A stretch of DNA of 57,603 nucleotides, taken from the NCBI GenBank assembly GCA_004335835.1, contig RWJK01001268.1, forward strand, positions 1 to 57,603. Direction: 5' to 3'. This document shows positions 1 through 9,946 of this stretch, piece by piece; positions within the stretch are counted from its first letter, which is position 1; each line of letters opens with the position of its first letter. A model generated the notes under the pieces. The model saw nothing but the letters and a program-made list of their open reading frames with translations. It searched no databases and was not told where the DNA came from. The position numbers and the translations under genes are program-made. The DNA is from Scenedesmus sp. ARA3. Taxonomy: Eukaryota > Chlorophyta > Chlorophyceae > Sphaeropleales > Scenedesmaceae.

Positions 1-577
1 GGCGGCGCCAAGTGCGCGCAGGTGCTGGGCCGCAAGCCGCCGCAGGGCGTGAACCAGCAGGTGGGGCGGGAGCTGTGGTGGGGCTGGGGGGCGGGGGATG
101 CGGGGCGGGCAGCAGGCCGGGGCGGCGACAGGTTGTGAGGGCAAGCTTCAAGTGGGCGGCGCGAAACACTGACTTGTAGCAATCACCTGTGACGCCATCT
201 CCACCTGCCTGACATGCTCTCCTGCTGCTGCTGCTGCTGCTGCTGATGTATCCTTGCGCGGGGCCTGCTGCCGCTGCTGCCTCAGCAGGTGGTGGTGCCT
301 GCCGGCCTGACAGACGTCGAGCTGGTGGCCGTGCTGGCGCCCTTTGCTGCAGCCAAGTACCTGCACTTCAGCGACATCACCGCGGTGTTTGGCTCCTTTG
401 CCAACCCCAACCACAGGATAGAGTTTGAGCGCTACCTGGACCAGGTGGTGCAGCCCTGGTGCTGCAAGCAGGCCGGCGGGGAGGCAGGACCCGGCGGCCG
501 GCAGCAGCCGGCAGTTGTTGCTGGTGAGGCTGCCACTGCAGTGCCTGGCTGGGCCATGGTGGACGTCAAGGCACGCC

Positions 578-613
<36 letters not shown>

Positions 614-627
614 AGAAGCCGCGGTAG
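1..627 (+). CDS. 3' end of an unrecognised protein-coding gene
   Basis: Two exons are visible. Positions 1-60 read in frame (..LGRKPPQGVNQQ) up to a GTGGGG donor. The next exon begins at 286 or 289 after CTCAG or CAG and runs to TAG at 625-627. The phase is 0 on both sides, so the join is consistent; the choice of acceptor adds or omits one Gln. The second exon starts VVVPAGLTDVELVAVLAPF, continues through FSDITAVFGSF and FERYLDQVV, and looks like a compact helical domain end. It then becomes Gly/Ala-rich and finishes with a run of about 11 Ser encoded by AGC repeats and QKPR. I do not recognise the family. The 5' part lies before the window. A TGTAA follows about 850 bases downstream. Confidence 0.55.
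579..613 (+). repeat. (AGC)n tract coding poly-Ser
   Basis: An uninterrupted AGC/CAG triplet run lies in the last exon of the leftmost gene. In the gene's frame it encodes serine, not glutamine. Confidence 0.8.
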
Positions 628-1071
628 CACATGCCAGCGCAGCAGCACGCATTGTGTAGGAGAAGCATGTGTGTTTACAGGCATTGATTGCCTGGCAGCT
701 CTGAGCAGTTGTGCTCATGATCAGGGAAGTGGGTGGGCTGGTGCTGCTCCGCTGCAGAGCCTCACCAAGGCTTGCTGTGCAGTGCCGTGTTGGTGCATGC
801 CTCGTGGTGCTGCTGCACTGCTCGGCCTGCATGCCGGCTGGCTGCAACAGCAGCACCAACGCACATATCTGTGCTCCGTCGTGCAGCTGGTACTGGCCCT
901 CGACGCGCACCAGTGCTGTTGAGCCAGCACACGCTTAGGCGCGCACTTTCTGTAGATAGCATCTAGTCATGATCACACATGTTCCCTTGTCGTTGGCTTC
1001 ATGGCATGCCTAGCAGCTGCATGGCTGCCAGGTGCTGTGAGAAATGTTGTACAGCTTCAGCTTCAGCTGAA

Positions 1072-1118
1072 CAGGCTTGTTTAGTCACACAGGCTTGTTT
1101 AGTCACACAGGCTTGTTT
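1072..1118. repeat. 18-bp tandem repeat, about 2.6 copies
   Basis: The unit CAGGCTTGTTTAGTCACA occurs at 1072-1089 and 1090-1107, with a partial third copy to about 1118. It lies in the 3' flank of the left gene. Confidence 0.85.
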
Positions 1119-1478
1119 CAAAAGGACGCGGTGCTGTCTGTCAGCTGACATAACAGGTTTATGTTACAGCCTGTTGCAGACAGCTGGCAGTGATTATTGT
1201 CTGGTACAGCGTGTGGTGCAAATGCATGAAGTACTCGGGGGGCAGCTGCAAGAGGTTGCCGTGTTAGGTATTAGGTAGGGCTGAGAGAAGGACTGATGAT
1301 CAGGACTGCGCAGCATGTGTTAAAGTTTGTACTGCAGCTTTGATCTTAGAAAGAGGGACTCTATACTGGCTGTTAACAGGGAGTTTGCAGATTACTGGCT
1401 GTTGACAGGGCGTCTGTACTGGCGGTGCTGGTCAGCCAGAACGTATGGCCTGAAGTGTGATGTACTGGCACCTGTGGG

Positions 1479-1483
1479 TGTAA
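1479..1483 (+). other. TGTAA poly(A) signal candidate (left gene)
   Basis: TGTAA is the usual chlorophycean polyadenylation signal. This copy is on the plus strand about 850 bases after the stop at 627. Confidence 0.45.
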
Positions 1484-4400
1484 CAGGAAGAATGTGTACG
1501 GCTCCTGGTGTGCTCCTGGTGGCGTCGTGCTGCAGCAGGGCCTGCTGTACGCCTGCTCAGGCAGGGTCTAGACCTACAGCAAGATCTTGCTGAAACTCAC
1601 ATATCAAGTGGCGTGGAGCACGTGCCATCCTTGTATAAGACCGAATCTAGACACCATTGTATGACCATGCCCTGTATGGCATGGCAAAGCCACCGGCCAC
1701 TGGGTACCCAGGCCGCGATCGTACATCTGCAATGGATTGCACGCAAGTTACCCTTGTTGCATCAGCGTAATAGGGCTCAGGAAAGCCCACCCATGACAAA
1801 CTCTGCCAGAAGAATACCCCAGCCTGCCCGGCTCGCTGCCGGCACCCCCCAAGCGTTCGACTCACCAATCAGATCTGTCTCCGAGCAGCAAGTGATGCTG
1901 CTTGCAAAACTGCACAAGAGCTGGCACCACCTTCTGGGGGTGCCCTGCCCAGCACTGTTGATTCTTGTGCGTGGCCTTGGAGCCACTACCGATGGCCTAC
2001 AAATGCGCTAAGCATGCAAGGAAAACCCCAGCGGAAAGCAAACGACAGATCCGCCTCGCCGCCCACAACCACGCTGTCACGCCAGCAACACCAGGCGTGT
2101 GCTGCACCACTGTGCTTCAATGGCTGCCAGGCTGCAGGCACCAGCCTTGCCGATGCTGCGGCGGCTCACAGTGGCTGCGCATCATGCGTAGTGAATTCAG
2201 CATGCACAAACACACACGCCAGTACCCTAGACCATGCAGCTGCCAGATCGGTCCACAGCTCGCCAGGCAGCAGCGGGCGCAGCAGCCAATGGGCTGCACC
2301 GCCAGCGCTGCTGCTGCCATCCGCCACACACTTGCGGCGTCATCAATGCAGCCGGCTGCGCTGCCAATTGCCCGTCACAGCTGTCACTCCAGGCCCCTCC
2401 ACCTCATCACTGCTCCTCATCTCAGCCCTGTGCTGTCTCCAGCACCACTGTTTCACTCGCCTGCGCTGGCGCCGCGCGTGCTGCACACGCGCCCGCCCTA
2501 CACAGGCCGCCACTCAGGCAAGCCCCCCAGGGGCCAGGCGGCAGTGCATGCCACTGCATGGCAGCGCCGCCACCTGCCACCCCCTGCAACGCCAGACGTG
2601 TCATGCAGCCGCCTGGCAGCATGCTGCGCACAATCCACAAGCTGAGATGCATGTGGACTGCTGGCGCATGCATGCAGCGCAAGCTTCGCAAGAGTGCTGG
2701 CTGCAGCGCAGCAGGCCCTGCTGCGCATCACCACACCTGCCTAGGCCCAGGCAACCACCCAGGTGAGTGAGTTCACTGAGCCACAGCAAGCCTCAGGTTG
2801 CTTGCCCCATACGCCCCGTACCTAACATGGCACCAGCACACACAAGCCAAGCCAAGCCAACACACACACAGCATCATCTGCACATACTGGCAGAGTCACA
2901 TGCACACAGCCACAACCGGTATCGCTGTGCCTGTGCACACGTGCACCGCGTGCGCCCTCGCAATCAGCCGCACACCCATCAGCACACACACGCGTCCAGC
3001 TGTCCCCTCTTATGTTGATGCCATGAAGCCACGAGCACTCATCCCTTTGCACTCGTGTCGCTCATCCCTGTTCCAAACCGCACCGCCGCAGAGCAGCCAA
3101 GCACACACACACACACGCACAGCACTGCACGCCAGCGCCCCGCAGCGCCAAGCCAGCCTCATGCCAGCTCAGCCACTTACTGCAGTGCGCGCGCTGCTGC
3201 TGCAGACAAGCCGCAGCACCAGCAGCCTGTGCAACTGTGTGCATGCCTGTCAGCCACTTCGCTCACTGCACAGCCTGCCACTGCTTCTCTTGCGCTCTGT
3301 CACTCAATCGCTCAGCTCTCGCAGCCGTCACTCCGCAGCTCACAGCCGCCACTTTCACCGCCCTGTCTCACAACCGCCCCATCTGGCAGCATGCACGCCC
3401 AGCCATCAAGCATCCGATGTGGCCTCGCCGCGTGCCAGGCATAGAACGCCTGGCAGCACCGCGCAGCGCCACACCACAGTGCTGCACACACTGAACTCTG
3501 TATGGTATGCATGTACTTGGGCATGCTTTGTTGAAGCTGGGACATACACCAAGTTGACTACAAGTATTAAAGACCAGCGCATCAGCAGCGCCACTCGCCA
3601 ATGCACGAGTGAGTGCTGATGCACCAGCCCACAGCAACACGTGGCAATGCACCGCCACAGCGGATAAGACTGAGCTGCTAAGCTGCAGCCGTCAGCAGGC
3701 ATGGCACAAAGCCACAGCATCGTGTCTACCTAACAATACAGCACGCTGGATGAGCCAGCGTGCCAGCACAATGCACGGAATTACCTAAGAGACCCCTAAC
3801 AACACAGGAAAAGCATCAAGCCGCTGTACAAAGTCGCTTGCTGGGCCTGCCCACCTCAGCAGCTGGCCAGCTGCCCACCACTGCAGCAGCGCAGGCGGTC
3901 GAGCCTTCGCATGCTGCAAATGCACCTGGCTATATGCTGTGCGGCCACATTGCCAGCCAGCCCGCGTGTCCAGCACCAGGCAATCGCAACCTGCTGGGGT
4001 GCACATGCCCGGCCAAGCACTTCAAAGGAAGCTGCACAGCCGCAAGTGTAGCACAGCGCAGGCGCAGCCAGGGCGGAGCCAAGGCAATCAACGCTGCAGC
4101 TTGCGCAGGGCTGCTGCATTCAAGCAGCACCAGCCAGGTGCCACGGCAAGGCAGGGGCAGTCAGCGCCGCCTTGCTGCCATGCAGGCCCCGCCCTCTTTC
4201 CGCAGCACTTCAAAAGCATATCAGCCCAACAGATGGGCTCCTGCTGTCACTCTTTAGTGGCCAGCTGCAGGACTGCAGCGGCCAAGATGACAGTGCTACA
4301 CCCCTCCCGGCTCAACACCCCCACCTAACCACCCCAGATACATCCGCAGCCTGGACAGGCACGGGTCAAGGAACCCTGGCGCCTGCTGAGCCCTGCACGG

Positions 4401-4968
4401 ACACAATGTCACCAATGCTGCAAGCCGGGCCAAAACCCTACACAAACACACACCATGCACTCAAGGACAGAAAAGCACGCAGGCAGCTGTGCCCGGCAGC
4501 TGTGGCGAGCTCTGCTGTCGACCAGCAGGGTCGCGGCCATGCCTCCGTGCGCAGGCGCTGCTGCAGCCAAGGAAACTGCAGCAGCGGCACGTCAGCCATG
4601 TGCGCCATGCCTGACCAGCAAAGTGCAGTGCTGCTGCTGACGCGCCAATCGGCAAGATGCACTCTGCCATGTGCCTTCATTGCTGCACTGCTGTCGTCCG
4701 ATGCCATGTGCACGCTCAGCTTCCCTTGCTCAGTCTTCGGAGCAACGCAGAGACCAGCTACCCACACAAGTTGCAACAATACCCCGCCAGCCCAAGCAAC
4801 GCGCGACCTGGCCTGCAGCCATGCAGAACAACGCTCCCTCAAATGGATGCATCTGGAAGTTTGCTCCCACTACAGCGCGCAACCCACCACACGCAAGCAA
4901 TAAGAGCCTGGCCATCAAGACCAGCAAAAAAGACAGCGCAAATAACAGTCAGCATGTCAACCACCGCA

Positions 4969-7900
4969 TCAGTGCATGCTCTGGCTGGTGGCGCCGCTGC
5001 TGCTCCTGCCGCTGTCCTCAGGCTGCAGCGGCCCACCCCACAGCCCATGCTCGGCCTGGAAGCGCCGCGCTGCAGCCGCCAGCCCGCCACCATCAGCCAA
5101 CACACCAATAGCGTCATCACCACCACCACCCACAGCAGCAGCAGCAGCGGGCCCAGCCTGGCAGAAGCCAGGCGAGCCAGCCCTGCACAGTGCGGCCTCA
5201 CGAGCTGCACTTGCATATGCTGCTGCTGCATCCCTGCCCTGCAGCAGCCCTGGCGCGCCTTCGCTGCTGCAGCCGCCCTGCTGGTTGTAGCCAGGGCTCA
5301 AGCCCACGCTTAAACCACAGCCGCCACCGGAGTCCTGCGGCTCAGCAGAGGGCACTGCGTAGCTGCTGCTGACCGCCCTGTCGCCACGCTGGCTGCCGCC
5401 ACGGCTGCAGCTGGCTGCAGCTGCTGCTGCTGCTGCCTCGCCTGCTGAAGCCGCACCACTAGCAGCAGCACCAGCTGCTGCTGCTTGGTCAGCCCGATCC
5501 TGCAAGCGTGCTGCACGCTGCTGCTGGCCAGGCCCAAGTGTGATGGCCATGTCCACAACACCCTCCCTGGATGCTGCTGCTGCATCACCGTCCCGCTGAT
5601 CTGCTGCCGCCTCCTGCTGGCACGCAGTAGCAGCCTCATCGCCTGCATCGTCCTCAGCCTCCGTCATCACTGACTCACCCGCCCCTGCCTCCGCCTCAGT
5701 CTCGCCAACAGCACCTGCTGCTTCCGCATCAGCAGCCTCGCCGCTGCTGCTGCCGCCAGTGCTGCCGTCCTGTGCGCCCGCCTGCGGCATGCTGGTGCGC
5801 CGCAGGCCGGCAAACCCTGTCTGGCCCTCACCGCCGTTGCCGGTGCATGTGGGTGGCGACACTGCCCGCGGGCCCCTGGCGGGCGACACTGCTGCTGCTG
5901 CGGCTGCTGCTGCTGCTGCCGCCGCAGCCAGTGCTGCTGCTGCTGCCACCAGGGCCTGGGGGTCCAGGCCAGCCAAGGGGTTGTACAGCCCTCCAGCTGC
6001 AGCAGCTGCTGCGGCTGCTGCATCTGCAGCCTGTGCATAGTCCACCAGTGGCAGCGGCAGCGGCAGCTGAGCCTCCACCTCTGCCTGCTGCTGCTGCTGC
6101 TGGTATTGCAGGTAGTAGTGCTGGTACTGCTGCTGGTACAGGCGGTACTGCTGGCACTGCGCCTGCCACTGGCGCTGCTCACGCTCCTCCTGCAAGGCGC
6201 GCTCATACGCGCGGCCCTGCTGCGCCTGCTGCTGTGCCTGCTGCGCCTGAAGTTGCTGCTGCTGCTGCTGCTGTGCCTGCTGACGGTCATGCTGCTGCTG
6301 AATGTCTCGCTGCTGCTGCTGCTCTAGCTCCTGCTGCTGCCTGCATGCTGCTTGGGTGGCTGTAGCCAGGCCTGAGGCAGCTGCCTGCGCAGCTGCTGGT
6401 GCTGGTGCACGGTCGCCACCGCCATCTGCACTGCAAGCTGCTGTAACTGCTGGCCTGGCGGCACGGCCTGAGCCTGCCGCCGCTGCTGCTGTTGCCTGGC
6501 AGAGCCCATGCTCAGGGTCCCATGAGGCCTCAGCCTCAGCATAGCCCTGCTGTCCTGGCGCAGGCCCCTGCAGGTTGCTGCCACACACCGCAGCTACTGC
6601 TGCAGTGCTGGCGACAGCAGGTGCTGCGTGCACGCTAGCTGCCGGCGCTGCTGCTGCTGGTGCTGCTGCAGCAGGCGCTGCAGGCCCTTGTGCTGTGGAG
6701 AGCTGCGGGTGTGGGGGGCAGGTTGCTGCTTCCTGGTCGCCTGCAGCAGCAACACCTGGCAGGGCAGAGTAGGCGGGGCACAGGCAGGCGGCAAGCACGG
6801 TCAGTACACACAGAGGTCGAACAGCTCAGCATCACAGGCCACCAGAAGGCACAGCTATTGGCTGCTGTAAATGACAGCATGCTGTCCGCGCTTAATCCAA
6901 CGAGGAAAGGGCACCACCAGGCCAACGGAAACCAAGCGGGCTCAGAAGCAGCAGCAGCAGAACCTCTCCAAACCCTCACCTGTGATGCAGCAGCTGCTGC
7001 GCAGGTATGTGGCCTCCAGCAGGATGTACTGCAGCAGGTAGTTCTTGACCATGAGCCACATGGGCAGGTTGCCCGGCAGCACCTCGCACCACTCCTCGCA
7101 CAGCAGCAGCAGCCCCGCGTCATCAAAGCGGCGCACCAGGAACAGCAGCTGCGGCACACAGCAGTAGCAGCAGCGCGGCAGCACAGCAGTCAATGGTGAA
7201 TAAGTGAGCAGACGCGTGGGTCAATAGCACATGTGGATGCCGCTGACAGCAAGTGAGCGTCGCAGCAACAAGCTGCTGGGCACCGTACCAAGCACCCAGG
7301 GCAAGCCACACACAGGTGGTGGACGGCATCGCCCACTGCACGTACACTGCTGCTGTTATCGCTGCTGCTGCTGCTGCATGCCTCACCTGGTCGCGGGCGC
7401 GGGAGTGCCTCCAGTCAACAATGAAGTCTCGCCGCCACGGCTTGAAGGCGTGGGGGGTGGGCTGGAACAGCGGCCCACTCTCTGCAGGCAGGCAGGCAGG
7501 CAGGCGGCACAGAGGAGTCAGGTGTCTGGTCACCCTGCTGCTGGCTGCCATGCCTGGCTGGTGCCACGCATAGCACATGCGGAGCAAGGATACCAAATGT
7601 GCAGTTGCTGAGCCAGCAACTTTACACCACTGTTGACGTGCGAGTCGATGCCGCACTTGCTGGCATGACAGCAACCAACCCCATGCTGCTGCTGCTGCTG
7701 CCTGTGCTGCCTCTGCCATTGCGCACCTGTGCCTGGCTTCTGTATGGCCTGGCTCTGGCAGAAGGCTCTCAGCTGGGCCAGCTTGGGGCACAGGAAACGC
7801 TGCAGCTCGCCCCACTGCTGCTGGCTGGCGATGTTGTACAGGATCTGCCAGCTGACGGTGCTGGCGCTGCCGTCGGCTGCTGACAGCCGCAGCAGCCATT

Positions 7901-8138
7901 CTATGTCCTCGGCACGCTGGTTGAAGCGCCAGTCTCGCACTCCCGTAACGCGTACTGCGGTGCATGAACAGGAGCAGGACAAGCAGCATGAGTGACGCTG
8001 CCTACAACTGCTGCACAATGAGCCTTGTGTGGTTGACATGGCTGCAACGCTGTTGCTGTGATAGCAAACAGGCAGCCGTACATCGTGCTCACAGATGACC
8101 CCAAAGCTGCTGGTGATGCACTTGGCTGCTGCATGCAT
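4969..8138 (-). CDS. unrecognised protein with Gln/Ala-rich C-terminal half
   Basis: Five exons on the minus strand join in phase: 8138-8093, 7954-7727, 7481-7387, 7148-6980 and 6740-4969, giving 769 residues. The start ATG at 8138 (MHAAAKCITSSFGVIL) is the one that puts the GTGAGC donor at 8092 in the right phase. An upstream start or exon cannot be excluded. The first roughly 180 residues look globular, rich in Trp and Leu (DWRFNQRAEDIEWLLRL, SWQILYNIASQQQWGELQRF, FDDAGLLLLCEEWCEVLPG), and may form helical pairs. The last exon alone gives 590 residues: Ala/Gly-rich, then Gln runs and a Tyr/Gln stretch, then poly-Ala blocks and an acidic Glu/Asp/Ala section. This half is probably disordered. 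No domain was recognised. Both this gene and the next minus-strand gene have a Trp/Leu-rich helical look, but no clear homology is visible. Confidence 0.6.
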
Positions 8139-9498
8139 TGCGGGCGCAGTCGAAACCCTGATTCCCCTGCATCATCATCTGCTGCAGTAGCCCCTTGATG
8201 CTGAAGCTGGCCTAAGGCCGCCGTCGTGTCGCATGCGGTGTTAAGTAGACGCCATCAACACCATAAAATGTGCAAAAATCGCTGGCACGGCGCTGTGCAC
8301 TGCTTGCGCACCATCTGAGGGGCTCGCCCCTGGCCCATATAGGACAGGCTGCAAGCACAATATCAAACATAAGAAAAGCAGTATGTTAGCAGAGAAGGGC
8401 CAAAAGAACGGTTTGCGAAGCAGTGGCATAAAGTGCTCGCGGAACGTAAAGCAGCAACCAGTGCCTGTGGTGAGATAGATTCAGAGCAGGGTAAAACAAT
8501 AAAACTAGAATGTGCGTTGACAAATATGTGGCACACGCTGGTATGCATGCCCTGCCTGGGCAGCTACGAGGCCTATAGGAGCCCACCTGCTCAACACTCT
8601 GATTACGCTTGGCTTGACGAGCATGCATCACCCAAAGTTTCCACTCATATTGGAAGTTCTAACCAGGCCCTGAAGGGGCCAAAGCCGCTATCGGACTGCT
8701 CAGTGGTCGGACCACGAGTGGAAAGCAAACACGGGAAGGGTACTTCTTCAAGAGCTTGCAGCCACTCAGCTGAGTTGACTTTATATGACTTTCAACCTCG
8801 CAATATAAAGCGCTTGAGTGTGCGAGAGGGTAGGAAAAGCAGGGTCACACCGACTCAAGGACTAGGTAACCAGTGTTTTGTGCGTGATCTATTACTTCTT
8901 TTGCATACAAAGGATGTCTGACGACTCTTGCAGCGGCCTGGTGCACTCTGGCCTTACGACCCTGCCGTGCTGAGCATCTCCTCCAACCGTAAAGTAACAT
9001 ATGTCACCCCCTCGTATTCCGCTCGGAGGAGAGCACCACAAGCCTTAAGCTTTTGGTTGTGTGGTCGTGTTGCATCAGAGTATACTGTAGTGGCTTGCAG
9101 CCGCGGGTGCTGGTGAACGTCGTAAATTGAGGGTAAAGGCGTACCCTGAAACAGGTACTAGCGCTGACGCTTGATCACCATACAAAACATCTGTTTAACG
9201 AAGCATATTTATACTGAAGACTGGTGATATGCACAGCTGTTGCGCAAGTATGCGTTGAGGTTTTGCGGTGAACCCGAACCCGTGGTGCCACAGCCTTCAC
9301 CCCTGCGACCGGATTAAGAGTTCAATAACTTAAGGTTGCAATAGCACAATGCAGCCTAATGCATACTCGCATCGCTAGAAGGTAGGCTGTCGAAGCATAT
9401 CGAACGGTGCAGGCTGAAAACCGTCCATTTTACTGCTGTAGCACGCTGAATGTGCACAACATAAGCAGTTGTAAACAGCGCAAACACCCTTGGAGCTA

Positions 9499-9503
9499 TT
9501 ACA
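9499..9503 (-). other. TGTAA poly(A) signal candidate (minus strand)
   Basis: Reads TTACA on the plus strand. It is about 445 bases past the stop of the minus-strand gene that ends at 9947. Confidence 0.5.
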
Positions 9504-9555
9504 TCGTCTACTCACTAAGTGGCTGAACATCTGACCAGGTTCACTCGTCTGATCA

Positions 9556-9638
9556 CACCATGTCCTGGTGCTGTGGCATCACTGTGATGCAGGGTGAACC
9601 AGCACCAATGCATCTAACAAACGCCACCAGACATGGTG
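9556..9638. repeat. nested inverted repeat
   Basis: The arm CACCATGTCCTGGTG at 9556-9570 pairs, with one bulge, with CACCAGACATGGTG at 9625-9638. Inside lies a perfect 7-1-7 hairpin, GCATCAC-T-GTGATGC at 9576-9590, and a further TGGTGCT/AGCACCA pair. Confidence 0.7.
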
Positions 9639-9946
9639 ACCGTCACTTCAAAACCTACATGTGCTACTGCCTTGCCCCTTGCGTTCAACTGCAAACTGGG
9701 TCATGTTTTTAAGCTGCCATGACAAGCGCACACGCTACAGCGGCAGCCTCCCTATGAAAGCATGCGACGGCACGTGATCCCGGCTGCCACACCTGGAGGC
9801 AAGCCTCGCCCCAGACCCCACCTGCCGCCCGTTGCATCCCTGCCGCGCAAAGATGTGTGCAACCCACACCTAACTTTGTCAGCGCATGGTCACCAGCCTC
9901 ACTGCCCTACAGCAGCACGTGATAACTGCGAGCCCTGCGAGCGCGC

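Larger units (their letters stand above)
628..4968. other. long gene-poor stretch, strand-skewed
   Basis: I see no convincing gene here. Positions 628-1500 are probably the 3' UTR of the left gene. From about 1,900 to 4,968 the plus strand is strongly A/C-rich (CACACA, CCAGCA, GCACAC), so the minus strand is G/T-rich, as expected for the transcribed 3' region of the minus-strand gene ending at 4969. Long open frames exist in all three plus frames (for example 2014-2766 and 2798-3619), but they overlap, are made of His, Pro, Ala, Ser, Thr, Arg and Cys, and show no domain. I found no minus-strand TGTAA between 4968 and about 1170; the first is near 1163. Confidence 0.6.
8139..9946. other. intergenic, lower GC, with inverted repeats
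   Basis: This lies between the start of the 4969-8138 gene and the stop of the 9947-13064 gene, both on the minus strand, so it holds a promoter and a 3' UTR. Its base composition is visibly less CTG-rich and more A/T-rich than the genes. A plus-strand open frame at 8433-8921 has no recognisable domain and I do not call it. A nested set of inverted repeats lies at 9556-9638. Confidence 0.5.

Noticed and set aside
1840..1870. Possible tRNA T-loop (GTTCGACTC)
   Set aside because: No matching acceptor, D or anticodon stems were found around it on either strand.
2014..3619. Long overlapping plus-strand open frames (2014-2766, 2798-3619 and neighbours)
   Set aside because: They overlap in several frames at once, have His/Pro/Ala/Ser/Arg/Cys composition from CA-rich repeats, no domain, and lie on the antisense strand of a probable 3' UTR.
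8433..8921. Plus-strand open frame of 162 codons
   Set aside because: No recognisable domain, no supporting exon structure, and it lies in what should be promoter DNA. It could be a small gene, but nothing supports it.
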